DNA of 64,000 nt from Anseranas semipalmata (GCA_013399115.1 VXAA01003318.1:133326-197325); one strand, 5' to 3'. Shown: positions 1-13,500, counted from the first letter of the stretch. Program-made: numbers and translations. Notes: generated by a model from the letters alone, not told the origin.

Positions 1-240
1 GGGGCCTGGGCCGCGGGGGGCAGGTGGGCGAGGCGGCGGCGGGGGCTTGGGCAGCCCCGGCAGCCGCCGCCATCGCAGCCCCTAGGCTTCCCTGCCCCCC
101 GGCGCGTATGTGTGCTGTTCTCTGCGCGGCCCCTTCTCTTCTTCAGCAGCGTGCTAATAAATCTTTCTCCCGCTCCTGTAAAGCAGTAGCTTGTCCGTCT
201 TCAGGTCTCTCCAGTTGCTTTTGTGGAAACCACTAAGGTT
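1..240 (+). promoter_or_regulatory. MOK: CpG-rich edge, probably MOK promoter island
   Basis: The first 120 bases are very GC-rich with many CpGs and GCC/GGC runs. The sequence then falls quickly to the AT-rich composition of the rest of the window. In vertebrates MOK and its upstream neighbour ZNF839 are usually head to head and share a CpG island, so this is probably the MOK-side edge of it (inference). A consensus-like donor, GCAG followed by GTGGGC, occurs near base 22, so the first bases could be the end of a first exon. No ATG that would join in phase with the MOK exon at 4423 was found here. The start codon is probably left of the window. Confidence 0.5.
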
Positions 241-1824
241 CCTCGTTCTTCGTACGATTTGCGAACCTTCCCTTCCGTTATTTAGCATCCTTCAAACATC
301 CCACGTCGCACCTTCCACATTTGGCATGTTACTGAATGCATTAATTACGTGTCGCGGCCTTGTGACCATGGCTGAAGCCAAACTTCTTGTTGCTTTCTTT
401 TTTATTATTATTATTTTTATTTTTTATTTCTCTCTGCCTGCGTGTATCAATGTCATATTTAAATGTCATGGCTTTTTCTTCCTCAGCATCTTGGCATCTT
501 CACGACAAAATATCTGCTTTAGGTTTTTATAATACCCCATTTTCACTGCTGCAGTACTATCTTTTCTGTCATTTTGCGTTGGATTTTTTAATTCCAAATT
601 ATAAGTGATTTTCTGTGTTCTCTGGATACAGTAATATGGGTCCAGTCTTTGCATTTCATCACTTACTCATAACTTTCATTTTCATTGTTCTTAATTTCCT
701 GTGTCCTGAAGCCTCTTGTACATTAAACTGCATTTCTATTGAATGATTACTTCTCTGTCATTCTCATGGCCACTTTTGTGATGTTAGATTAGTTCAGGGT
801 GCTAGAACTTGTTCTTACAAATAACTTATGCGTATCTTTGTACTTATTTTGTTGGCTTGCGTGGAACTTTATTCCATTTTCCTAATCATCGTCTGTCTTT
901 TCTCTAACCGTTCTAAGCCTGAACATCCCTGTGTGCTGAAATAACAGGGAGGGGAGGAAGAGGTTAGGTAATGTCTAGATGTTTACAGATGCCATGGAAG
1001 ATTATAGGGATAGGAAACTGGGGATTCGGTCTTCTTTATTCCTGCATGTTATATGCAAGTGGAACTAAAACACTGTTTACTAAATGTCATGCTCAAAGTG
1101 TTCAGTCTTAAAATGCTCATAAAATTTTCAAAATTTCTGACATTATTCATCTAAGAGTACCACAAATTCAGGTCAACTCGCTGGTAATTAGTTTTGTTTT
1201 GTAGCTGTATTAAGCTTCAGAGCTTAATGTTGAAAAGCTTTGACCTGACTGTTCTCTTTCAGTGTTTGTTTGAAGTTACTATAATTGATTGATTAATTGC
1301 CATCTAGTCACTTTTGAAGAATCAGTGATGTGGTGCTGAAATGGATTTTTAAGAATCTCTAGAAATCTTGGCTTGTGGATGCAAATTCAAAATTTGCATT
1401 AAATTGTTAGTACTCTGTAAATATAAATTGTTTTCATTCTTATTCTATAAAAACTCTTATGCTATTGTTCTTATAATGCCTGAGATCCTTTCAATTTCTC
1501 ATTAAACAATAACTAACTTGTCATATGATCATTCTCTGATTTTCTCCCTCGGAGAAAAGCTCTCTCATCTTCAGTAATCTGTTTTGTTGAGAGTTTACAC
1601 GTTAATGTTATGCATCAAAAAGACATTTCAAATAATGTAATTTTCATTCCTAATTTTGCACTTCATTCAATTGATTGTAATTATTCTGGTCTTTGCTGTC
1701 ATTCTTTTCACTGGTGGAGAGGATGGCTCTCTCTTAAGCGTTTGCCAGGTTAAAGCCTCAGGTGTTTGTTATGCATGTGGGTTTTACGGTATGTCTGACA
1801 TTCTATTGTAAAAATGGATATACC

Positions 1825-2661
1825 TGTGGTGGTTTCATTGTGATGGGCAGCTAAACTCCACCACAACTGATCTGTCACTCCCCCTCCTAAAAAGGAAGAG
1901 GAGGAGAAAATACGATGGAAAGGGCTCAAGGGTTAAAATAAGGACAGGGAGATCACTCACCAGTTACTGTTACTGGCAAAACAGACTCAATAGGGGGAGA
2001 TTTATGTAATTTATTCCCTACTACTAACAGACTAGAGCACTGAAAAACTACAAGCAAACTACAAACACCTTCCCCCATCCACCCTCTCCTACCTCCTCCC
2101 CCCGAGCAGCGCAGGGGAAGGGGAATGGGGGCTGCGGTCAGTCCCTAACGCTGCGTCTCTGCCGCTCCTTCACGGTCACTCTCTGCCCCTGCTCCACGTG
2201 GGGTCCCTCCCACGGGATGCCGTCCTTCCCGAGCTGATCCTGCGTGGGCTTCCCACAGGCTGCAGCTCTTCCAGAACTGCTCCCGTATGGGTCCGTACCA
2301 CGGGGCCCATCCCTCAGGACCAAACTGCTCCAACATGGCTCCCCCACGGGCGGCAGCTCCCGCCAGATCCCCTGCTCCTGCGTGGGCTCCTCTCCACGGG
2401 CTGCAGGTCCGGCCCGGGGCCTGCTCCTGCGGGGGCTCCCATGGGCCGCAGCCTCCTTCAGGCCACATCCACCTGCTCCATGGGGGCTCCTCCATGGCTG
2501 CAGCGTGGAGATCTGCTCCGTGGGGTCCCCATGGGCTGCAGGNCTTTTGGAGGTGGCTGGAGCTGGCTCTGATCTGACATGGGGCAGCTGCTGGGCTCTG
2601 CTCACAGAGGCCACCCCTGCAGCCCCCTGCTACCAAACCTGTGCCGCATAAACCCAATACA
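1825..2661 (+). mobile_element. Avian endogenous-retrovirus-type solo LTR
   Basis: The block starts TGTGGTGG and ends near CCCAATACA, so it has the TG...CA ends of an LTR. No retroviral gene lies next to it, so it looks like a solo LTR. The first eight bases are perfectly complementary to CCACCACA at 1858-1865. An ATAAA motif lies near the right end. Much of its right half is a GC-rich degenerate tandem array. The flanks show only a weak possible target duplication (ATACC on the left, ATACA on the right). I recognise the general style of bird LTRs but cannot name the family. The right edge could be a few bases off and the orientation is inferred from the TGTGGTGG end. Confidence 0.55.
2180..2543 (+). 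repeat. Degenerate ~45 bp GC-rich tandem array inside the LTR
   Basis: Roughly eight diverged units of about 40-50 bases, each beginning near GCTCC(TGC)GTGGG and containing a variant of CCCATGGGCTGCAG. Long open frames appear on both strands because the GC-rich repeat lacks stop codons. They are not evidence of a protein. A single undetermined base sits at 2543, suggesting that the array was hard to assemble. Confidence 0.6.
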
Positions 2662-2737
2662 ATGCCTTATATGCTTACATGAAAAAAACTTTAGTACTGT
2701 AAGAATGTAGGAATTTCTGGAGAGGACTAGATTTTAA

Positions 2738-2935
2738 AGAATCATAGAATATCTGAGTTGGAAGGGACCCACAAGGATCATTGAGTCTAACTCTTGGGTC
2801 CCCATAGGACTACCCCAAAAATCAGACCATGTGTCTGAGAGCGTTGTCCAAACAGTTCTTGAACTCCGTCAGTTTCGGTGCTGTGACCACTGCCCTGGGG
2901 AGCCTGTTCCAGTGCCCGAAAGAAAGTCTGGAATA
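2738..2935 (-). mobile_element. CR1 LINE 3' end, diverged
   Basis: Reading the minus strand, the block ends in the CR1 tail TATTCTATGATTCT and encodes a decayed copy of the CR1 reverse-transcriptase C-terminus, with HWNRLPRAVVTAPKL visible. It is 5'-truncated, as most CR1 copies are. It is clearly more diverged than the copies at 14362 and 44250, so it is an older insertion or a different subfamily. Confidence 0.88.
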
Positions 2936-4422
2936 GCAGGAAGAATGATAATCAGAAAACCTAAGCAGCACATGATAAAAATGAGAAAAGCAAACGACAA
3001 TTCTCACAGAAGCCTTGCTTCTATATTGGAGAAAGCAGAAATTTTCCCTGTGCAAACCCTCCTAATTAAAACGTAAGCATTTGGATCACTAGGTAAAGAA
3101 AGACTTTTAACAGGAATAAGTATGAAAGCTGGGGAGGAGAAAAGAGATGAAGACAAGACAAACTGATTGCTGGTTGGAAGACATTGTTAGGATGTCCCTG
3201 CCTAAATAACTTTTCTCTCTGCAAAATTTCTTGGCAGGCTTTCTCCACTCTGAGGCTGTATTTATCCTTGTAAATTAAACATATCTGGAAATCTTCTCAG
3301 CCACAAAGGGCAACTGGCATGAAATGGCCCACACCTATGGTAGTAAATTCTCTTATCCTCCAAAGCAAGGCAGTAGGACAGAAACCCTGTGTGAGGAATG
3401 GCCTTAGAAGGAGTCCTCACACCAGGCCAGGAGGGTGCCCAGGAGAGCAGTGGTTGTCACAGGCCAAATCCATGGCAGGGACTGTTGTCACAGTAACTGT
3501 ACAGGCAGCTACACTTCATTGGGTTTACTGCCATCAGCATAGCTTTAGACTCCTACAGTTATTTTGACTCCCGTAAAGGGCTGAATATGACAAAAGAGGT
3601 TTCCTGCTCTGCCTCCCTCAAAATGACTGCTTTGGGAGCTCTCTTAAATAATAAGACTGTCTCAAAAGCAGAAGTAGCATAGAGCTGAGCAGAACTGGTT
3701 TTTGCTCAGATGAAATAACTGGAAGAATTATCAAGGATAGAATCTGTAGGTGCTAAAAATAAAGGGAAACAGGAGGACAAGGTGGGTTAGGGGAACCAGT
3801 CAGTGGGATTGGTAAGAACGGTTGATTACAAAGCTGAAGGAGAATAAAGGAGGAAAGAAAAGAAATGTCAATTCTGAAGGAAATTAGGAAAAGACTCGGA
3901 ATATTAAACAATAGCATTATTTTTGACCTACTTGAAAACCCATTTCTGAAGTTAATATGGGAATAAAGCTTCAATATCAGTAACTGCATTGCTTAAAAAA
4001 GAAAAAAAAAAGAGTTGAAGCAATGCCACGATACACTTGCCTTTCAAGGTACAACTTTGTTGTTGTTTGTTTGTGTGAAAGAAGCAAAAAATAAATCAGG
4101 TATGAGTTGCTAATGTGCTACAGCAGAAAAAAAGATGCGAAGTGCTGTGTGCGGAAGCATCATATCTCTAAGCAAGGAGGTAGCAGTTAGCTCTTGTATT
4201 TTCCTTTCAGGAGTATGAATTTATGTAATGTGGGCAGCAGAACTTTGTTTTCTGTTATTCATTATATTTTCTCTGAAATAACTGATGTGTTACCAAAAAA
4301 ACACTTTTATGAAAAAAAAAATTCCAGCTGTCTGAATTTAACAAGTCGGTTATGGATTGATATGCAGTCTTTATGACAATTTGTATTTTAAACTTACTGA
4401 AACAATATATTTTTGTTTCTAG

Positions 4423-4537
4423 AATATAAACCAGTTTGTAAGATAGGAGAGGGAACATTTTCTGATGTTCTGAAGACACTGAATCTTACAGATGGAAAGT
4501 ACTATGCATGTAAACGCATTAAACAATGTTTTGAAAG
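4423..4537 (+). CDS. MOK: MOK coding exon: glycine loop and beta-3 lysine
   Basis: Acceptor TTTGTTTCTAG, donor GTATGC. Starts with two bases of a split codon, then [15 protein letters not shown] and [12 protein letters not shown]. It carries the nucleotide-binding glycine loop and the catalytic lysine. It ends with two bases (AG) of a serine codon. Confidence 0.95.
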
Positions 4538-7500
4538 GTATGCATAATAAATAGGATTTTCTGTAGTAGTATCGTTAAAATTTAGTGGAGAAATGTGAAA
4601 TAAGGACTAATTGAAGGCTTTTGCATACACATGTAGTAAAAAGGCTTGCATGTAGTATGGAAAGGGACCGCTGCTGATGATTATGAAGGGCCTTCCTATT
4701 TGGCATAACCCATGTAATAGCATTAGTTCTCCTTCATACTTGCATTTATATTTGATTACATCCATCAGCAAGATGCTATATGGTCACAAAATAAGTGCTT
4801 TTTGTCAGTTAGGAATATAGAGAAGAGAGTTGTGTGGAAGTAGAGACATACACTTGACATTCTTCTCCAAATATATATATATATATGCACCAAACACTGT
4901 CTTTTGGGTCACTGACTTTGTATTCTCAGTTAAATGTCTTAATTTCCTAGTGACATCAGTGGGAGTGACACACTTGTACATAAGAAGTACAATACGACAT
5001 TTTGCTCTTAAGTGCAATAATGTAACTCAGAGCTTCAGAGACTAAGGAAAAGTGGAGGTTTGAAAAAATTACAGTAAGTTTAAACAAACAAACCAAAAGA
5101 ACCCAAATATCTTCAATTAATGAATTAATGTGACTTGTGATTGTCTACTGTGCTGTTAGAGAACTGTTTGTCCATTTATACATTACCTACTACTGACCAA
5201 ATTTGCCCAGTTTATGATCAGGACAGTATTTAAAGTAGCTGCTTAGCTACATCAAGAGCAGATCGTATACAGTTCAGTGGAAGGGAATAACAAGCCAACC
5301 TGTGTTTTAAGTAGCATGTTTAAAATGTCTTTTAGGCCTTTAACCTTTTGATAAATTGACTGACAAGTTATTTTGATGAAACAAACTCTTTTAGCAACAG
5401 ATAATAGTGTTTTAAACAGAACCTGCCCGCCCAAAGGATTTCTCCTAGTTTCAAATTGGAAAATTATGATTTGGCATTTAGCTTTAAGTCATGAAAAGGC
5501 GTACGTATCCTGCTCTGATCCATTAAATAGTGTGCAAAGCTCTTTGTTTCCTGCTTCCTCCTCAGAGTTTCTATAGCATGCAGTTTTGTTGTTTATTAAA
5601 GTCTAGGAGGGCAACGTAATATTTAAACAACAGTTGAATAGTATCTATTTTTCATGCAATTGCTTAACATTAAAACTGAATTTTAAATATTAAATTTGAC
5701 AAGGCTAGACTGTCACTTGCAGCATCATGCTGAGCAATAGTTCGTATGTGTGCTATACCAGCTCAGAATGAACTGTACCATACATACCAGTATGTGACAC
5801 AATTCTTCCCGGATATCAACTTGGCATGGTAACTGACATCTGGAGCACAGTACATTGCTAATCATGTCTAGGTCAGTCCAGCTGCTCTGGACTGCAAGAA
5901 GGAATAAAGCCATTCTCCTGTTTACTGATGTGCTCTGTAAAGAAACAAAGCAGGTGCTGCATTTGAAAGTTCAATTTCAGACTGAAATGGAGTGGGTTCT
6001 GACAGTCTCATGGCAGGGAAGAAAGACAATTATAATCTAGTCCCTGACTGCAAGTCAGTCTTCTTCTCTCTGTTTTTTTCTTTTTTTTTTAATTCAACTT
6101 TAGTATTGAACAAGTGAATAATCTGAGGGAAATACAAGCACTAAGGAGGTTGAGTCCGCATCCTAATATCCTTACGTTACATGAAGTTATTTTGTAAGTA
6201 TGGTGCGTTCGTTTCTTCCTTATTCCTTTATTTGAACAATATCCAGTAACTTTTGGATCTAGAGGCAGCCTGTAGGAATTTAACCAGCTTTTTATTCCAA
6301 TAGAAAGAAAAAACAGCAGATCTGTCAAATTCTGAAGTCATTGTGCCCTTTTTCTGTTAAGAAAAGCTGATACAGCTCTCGCTTGCTCTGACTCTTTTGC
6401 AGCAGACTGAAAAACATTTCAACATCGGTATTACCATGACAGACTAGGTATATTTTAACCATAGCTAAACTTCATGTCATAATATATAATACTTGCTGGT
6501 CCCATATCCAGTGAGTGCTTTAACTACGCAATATCACGTCTACTGGAGACTTTTGGTGAGGCACACTTGGAGCTTATTTGCTGAAATAGGGCCTGGTACT
6601 GAAGGATCTTGGTTTGGCCTGGCAGTTTGAAGTAGGGATCCAGGCAAACTATTTGGCAGGATCATTTTGTAGGTAACTTTACAGATACTCCTTTGCAAAT
6701 AATAGAAATTTAGATCTCTGAAGTAGGCAGCAGCTGAGGTATGAATTTGAAGAGAGATCAGTCAGTGCTGGAGTTGGGTTCTTTCCACCCGCATTAGGCA
6801 TGTGTCTTCTGAGGCCTCACAAAGAGATCAAGTGTTATGACAGCATTGCTGTGCTATACTTCATCCCCATGTAACAGCAGACATACAGTCATTATTCCGA
6901 GTACTTGACACAAAACTTGTTGAATGCTTAAAATATTTTTTTTATCTTGCTCTCCAGGCTGTCTTATTCCTCTGCTCAAGCCTCTGGTACTATACTGTTA
7001 TCGACAGACCCGTTTTCCACAAATGTATGAAAAGCTGGTAATCGTGTCAGCAGCTTAGCTTTCTGGAATTGTCAGCTTCAGCTGCCGTGTTGCTAACGAA
7101 GTGTAATCCAGATGGCCAGCCAGCTCGCCTAGCTCTTTCACAGTCTGTCTGTAAACTGGATTGCAGATTGTACCCTCAACCTTTTGTTGTCTGGGTTAAT
7201 GGAACATTGCAGAGGGGGTGTGCTTTAATGCGGTTATCTTCTTCTTAGAAAAACTGAAGACCTAAAGATATCTGCCTTTGAGGGGCAGTGAAGTGGAAAC
7301 TAAAGTGTCAGATATATTATCATATTGTGATAGTACTTAACACTGCTATTGTCAACAAAACAGAGGTTCCAGTCAGATACTCATTCCCACTGATACTGAT
7401 AACCAAACTAGAAAGCATTTTCATGTATGGCGTAATGTTTTTCCTATCTTACTGTAACATTGTATCATTTACTGGAAATTTCTTGATACTGAACAGTGTC

Positions 7501-10500
7501 ATATACTCAGAAAACACACATCCAAATACCTTCACTGAGTAAATCAGTTACCTTTTGCAAAGGACACTTAAGACAGTAAAAACTAAAAATACGATACCTC
7601 GGACCTCAAGCTGAAAAACTTGTGCAAGAAAGTATCAATTAAAAATGAAAATGTCCATTTTAGTACTGTTAAACTAAGTGCTTTTTTCTAGACTGTATAC
7701 AAATCGACATGTAAATTTTATTTCTATCTTAACGTCTCCTAATCTGTTTCTTCAGTGACAAAAAAACTGGCTCCCTTTCATTGATATGTGAACTTATGGA
7801 CATGAATATTTCTCAGCTGATACAAGGTATGTAACATGTGCTTAAACAGATAACCCCTCCTTTTGTAGATCACAAAGTGAAATTAATTATATTGCACTAG
7901 GTTGTTCACCGTTACATATTATGAAACTTATAGTGAAATTTTGTGCTGTACTGCTTTATTCTATATTCATTTCCAGTGCAATATACCCAGTTTAAAGCAT
8001 GGATGCATGCAGAAGGTTTCTAATGAGTCAGGTCAATGGCCATCTATTTCTACAGTCAAACTTTACATGAAAACAGGGTAACAACCTTCACTACAGAACT
8101 ATTACTTTATATAACAAAAAAATACAACTTAAACAAGTTCTTGTTAGGTCAGGACTGTAATGAAACAGCTTGAAAATTATTCCCATTTGTTTCAAAGACT
8201 ACTGAATCAATGATTTTCAGTTTTTATGTCTAGTAAAATGCTTTTTACCAGTCTATAATTTTTATACCAGTCTATAACGTAGTTCACTGAAAACACGTAT
8301 ATTTAAGAATTCTAGAGCTGTTTGTCAAAGCAGGTGGGAGACCATAAAGCTTAAGGAAGAGTTCCTACAGAAAGGAACAAAAGCTGATTTAAAAACAGGT
8401 CTCATATAGACACCAAAAGAGTTGGATACAATAAATGGAGGAGTACTTATTTACAATTTCAATAATAAAAGACTTTTTTTGAATAATTAAAAATTTGTAA
8501 TGTCTTAAAAGCTGGGAGATTCATTTATGTAACTCAACATACAACTGATATTCAGTGTAATAGAATAAAGACTTACTCTCAAACATGTTCAACACTGAGT
8601 ATTCAGATCTCTAACAAAAGGAATAACCCTGTTCTGACCTAGATAAAGATATGAGATTAAAATGCACTTGTTTGACTCTGTTGATCATAGATTCAGCTGT
8701 GAATAATTGCTGTTTTTTTGTTTTTCCATGATAGATTTGTGAACTTATTAAGTCAGAGCCAGTAGTAGAATATAGGAAGGAGCCCTCATTGACAGTAAAT
8801 TAGTCCAATGCGTTAAAAATAATCCTGTATCTTCTCCTTCTAGGAAAGATACTATACTTCACTTACGGAAAATCAGAATGTTTAGGTTTGTTCTTTAACT
8901 GTATTTTTTTTAACCCCAGAGTATTTGCTTTCATTTGGTGTACATTTCTCAGTGTTTCTCTTGTTCTTTTCATGTGGAAAAAGCCTGCTATATTAAACAT
9001 TGTGCACAGATGGAAATTAGTCTAATAGTTTCAGTATGTTCTGCTTCTTTTTTATTTTAAAATACAGTTCTTATCAAACTCATAAGAAGATTTTCCATAG
9101 GAAGATTGTTTTCTTGCTGCTTTTTTTCAGATATTAATTTTGGTTGTTTCAAAGTAGGCATAAGTGTCAAAACCACAATTTCCTATGGGGTAGAAATAAG
9201 TTTTTTAAAAAAAATTTCTCCCACAAACAACTCTATTTTTGGTTTATTGCGGAGTCAAGAAATATAGCATGTGGCAGTTATTTCAAAGAAAAAATATCTG
9301 GCAAAAATTCTGAGTGCATAATTAAATTGGAAAATTAATCTTAATTCTGAGCCAGAACACTTATTGACTGAGGATATCTGGATAACAATGGAAAGTAGGA
9401 GCTCCTTTTGAATTTTCAGTGTTATGATTTGAAGGAGTGCAGTAATAATTAATAGAACAACAAAACTGTGTATATTAGTGATGCTCTGTCAGAAAACAGT
9501 TATCAGAGTGTACAAAAGTAGTTACATTTCAGACAATTTGCAGACTTTTGTATATCTCCACAGTATATAGTAATGTAAATCCCTGTCATTTTCTGAATAC
9601 TCTGAATCTTGCAAAATTAAGTTTAATAAAGGTGCGGGACAATTTAAAAAAGCTTTAAGTTAGAAAAATTTAGAGGTAAGCCCGGTTTGTACAAAATTTT
9701 GTAGTGAACAAAACCAGGGATTGACTGTAAATTAATTTTTAATTTAACAAGGTGTATGAAGACACTCCTGTAATTAGCAGGACAGTTCATTGTAATGCCA
9801 CTAATGTGGGAAGTTGATCCTTCCCCCCCCAGTTTTATTGCACTGACAGATTGATGTTATTTCAACCAAGGCTATTTGTCTTTACACAAAGTCATAATTC
9901 TCTTTCTATTAATTTATAGTGGTATCCCAAGTCATTTAATAACTGAAAAACAGCCTTGCGTTTTGTTTAATCAAGAACAGTTTGGTCATTTAAAGTGATG
10001 AAAGAAATAAGGCTCAAAGAGGGGTGGGGAAGATGCCCCAAAAGAAAATGATTGTAGCCTCAAATGCTGCCTTCTTACGATTTGCTTCATAATGACTTCC
10101 AAGTAAGATTTCTGTAGTGATAAATCTGAGAGTAGAAACATATCTGCTCCAGATTTTAGTAGTTACCTGTAAAGAAAAAAAACAATTGAGCATGACTTCT
10201 TTTCATGAAGGCCTGTTTTTTTTTAGATACTAATAATAATCCAAGTTGGTTTGAATAACTACATTGTATAAAATCTTTTCTACTGTAAATAACAAAAATC
10301 CTGAATTGGAAAACACCATCTCTCTCTACTGGGGTAATGATATTACCATTCCTGATGTCAGTGGTGCTCTGTTTCAAGCACTTTGTTATCTAATCCTGCT
10401 CGGTGGATTATGGTGGCTGGCTGGAGGAGCACGGTGAGCAGTTAGGGGCGCTGGTCCACCTGCAGCCTCAGTGAGTTTTTGCCCTGATCATCTCCCTCCT

Positions 10501-13500
10501 CCTCCCCTGCCAAGTACTCATGCCGCTGTCAGCATGAGGACCAGTACCTGTTCTGGTTTTCAAAAATTTGATCACTTCTGCCACTGGTGATGACATTGCA
10601 GCATTATATAAAGGCATTACAGCAAGATTAAAAGGCCTTTGGGGCCTCTAAAAGAAAAAAAGCTGAGTAGTTACCGAATGGCTCTGAAAAATAGGTAAAT
10701 TTTCTGACTGTTGTTATCGCGCAACTGCAATAGCAATTTAACCTTCCTAGGTTAACCTGTAATTTGGAAGTCGATTGTGAATCACAGTCACTTAAGCATT
10801 GCACTAATTTGAGGTGATTGATAGGAATCTTGAGCCTTAAGGCCTGTTACTTTTTTTAGACAGGATATTAGACATTTAGAAGTGAAATATTCCAGTTCTA
10901 TTAGAACTTGGAGACACAGATATTCCAAGAAAAACACGCAGTAAAAGCTAAGGCAGTTTATAGACTACTGAACTGACAGTTATGTTAGCTGAACTATTCT
11001 GGTGCATACTGAAATTTAAATTAAGTCTGAATTTGAGTGGAAAATGGATTACAAAGCTAGCTATAAATGACAGAAATAGTATAATGAAAAAGGTAATATC
11101 AATTTGAAGCTGAAGAGTTTTTTTTGTATTCTGTTATTTGCTAAAAAGGACTTGTACAACTTGAAATTTAATTCTAGGAAGGAGAAAGCCATTACCTGAA
11201 AGTAAAATAAAGAACTACATGTATCAATTATGCAAATCTCTTGATCACGTGCATAGGTAAGAAACCTGGTTTGGCAACAGCTTTACAGTACATGCATCGT
11301 ACATTTATTTCAGGGTCATCTCTAAGCAGATGTGTGTAATTCTCTGAGGCAGCAGACCGCTGCAGGGTGAAAAAAGGCCATGGCCCAGGTGCTTCTTTGC
11401 CTATAGCAGAGCCCTGGAAGACAGCAAGCTGGCAGCCGATGCTGCTGCAGCTCCCCACAGCAGCTCTGCCCTCTGCTGCAGGAAGCCCTGCTGGGAGCAG
11501 GGGGCCCTTTCCGTCCTTTTCTAGTCCTGGTGAGAGCAAAACCAGAAAGCCCGACCTCCCCTTCGTCAACCTACCCTTTCCCCATTCACGTACCCACCGC
11601 TGTAGCTGTTGTACCACCATGGTGGTAACATTCAGTTTTTTACTATGCTGTTGATAAGGCTGATAATTTTTATCTTTTCACTGAACTCTTCTCTCTGGTG
11701 TGTTTATATTGATACAGGAATGGGATATTTCACAGAGATGTGAAACCAGAAAACATATTAATAAAGGTAATTCATTTTATGTGAGAATATTTAACTGAAA
11801 GTGAAGTATATTGGTATTTTTCTGTTTATGCTGAGAAAGTAATGCTTCTTCATGAATAAAAATACAGTTTTTAAATATATATAAACAGTTGGTTCTAATA
11901 CTTCATTCCAGATCTAGAGAAATGAACAAGCAGTTTTGTTACTGGCTAAAACCAGATGTGTTACAACCTCCATGTGTCCATGCCAATCTGCAAAATGGTC
12001 CTTTATCATGTATTAATGTATATTTTCCTTTCTGTTTTAACTTGGAAACAAGCAATAGGTTTCAATTCTGCATCTCTTTCTTTCCCCATTTAATCCCTAG
12101 GTTTAGTGGAAGTTACTCATACAAAAGACAGCAGAAGATACTAGCTTTCAGCAGATTTCTTCATTGAATCTATTCTCTTGAGAGTTTCAGAATGTTATTT
12201 TACTAATGTCTGAAAACCGAGGATTTAAAAATTCAGTTTATGACATTTTATTTTCTGAAGATGTATTTTTGTTTTAAGTCCTAGAAAAGTACAGGAGAAA
12301 CTATTGCAAAGAAAAGCCCAAACCACCCATTGTATCACTGCTAAACACAAGAAGTCTAAGAAAATAACTTAATCCAGATGTCCTATTTAGCAGTCTTTTC
12401 TTCAGTAACAGTCCATATGCTTTTCTATTAACTCCTAGCTCTGTCTTTTAATGATGTAGAGAAAGGCATTTGTGCATATTATGAGACACAGATCTCCTCA
12501 AGTCTTGGAGCTATATGCTATTTAAATGCAGTTTTACTGCTATAATGCTCTCCCTGGGATTTCTGAAACTTTATTCTTAAAGTACTCTGCTTTCTTTTAT
12601 GATGACTACTTCACACATTTAAGGAAAATCTTAGCTTGAATATTTCAGTGTTTCTAAATTGTCAAAATACTTTATTTATTTTTGCAGCGGGATACCCTGA
12701 AGTTAGGAGATTTTGGATCTTGTAGGCGTATATGTTCTAAGAAGCCATATACAGAATATATTTCCACACGCTGGTACCGAGCACCTGAATGCATACTTAC
12801 AGATGGCTACTATAGTTCCAAAATTGATATGTGGAGTGCTGGCTGTGTTTTCTATGAAATCGCAAGGTACAGTGTTCAGTGGAGGGTCTTCCTTATTGTT
12901 AATCAAGAAAATCAAAGGTAAATAACTGAAATAAGGAGCATGTGGTATGGGTACTCTGATTTTTGTTTCCATGGTTTTGTGGAAGTTCATCGTGTGATTA
13001 GTCTACAGGGTTCACAAGGCAGTTACCATCCCTTGTCTGACACACTCTTCACCCTATGACAGGTTAGGAATAAAGCAGTGGGATGATTAAGAGAACATAA
13101 TATCCATAAAAATATTTACAAGGAAAATAGCATTTTTGAACAGCCCCCCATCTGTCTTCATATTTCAATTTAATAAAAATGTATTTTATCTGCCGTACCT
13201 CTCAAGTATGGCTCATTTCCTGTCATGAGTATCACTAACTATCCTCAGCATTGTTAGTGCACTTGATGGTAAAATTTTTTCCTCTTTTGATGAATTACTC
13301 TTCTGCAAAAACAGACAAGATCATAGAAGACACTCCCTTGGACTTACTAGTTTGGTTTATAAAATAGTTTGTTCAAGACCCTTGTGCCAGGACCTTATGT
13401 CCTGGAATATTTTGAAGCTGGGTTCTGATGCAGCAAGAGTTCAGAAAAACGTGTGTTAAAGTCCTTTAAGATTTTCAAAGATGATACAACTATTAATTCA

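Larger units (their letters stand above)
241..4422 (+). other. MOK: MOK intron 1 (part) with LTR and CR1 insertions
   Basis: AT-rich sequence with no supported coding exon upstream of the first MOK exon found. It holds an ERV-type LTR (about 1825-2661) and an old CR1 fragment (about 2738-2935), listed separately. The short open frames here are not conserved in any way I can recognise, and several begin at non-ATG codons. The missing first coding exon must end with one base of a codon, because the next exon starts with AA of a split codon. Confidence 0.6.

Noticed and set aside
24..236. 70-residue frame in the first 240 bases as the MOK N-terminus
   Set aside because: Alanine-rich GC-driven sequence that does not resemble MOK and has no suitable donor in the right phase.
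2138..2657. Long overlapping open frames (up to 170 residues) on both strands
   Set aside because: They fall in the GC-rich tandem array of an LTR, lack stops only because of composition, contain an N, and match no family.
11228..11654. 130- and 95-residue frames in the MOK intron as a nested gene
   Set aside because: They are caused by a GC-rich patch, exist on both strands, and one overlaps a real MOK exon.
12867..12921. MOK exon extended past 12866 to the stop after 12921
   Set aside because: A consensus donor GTACAG sits at 12867 and the next exon continues the family alignment exactly. Intron retention is possible but not needed.
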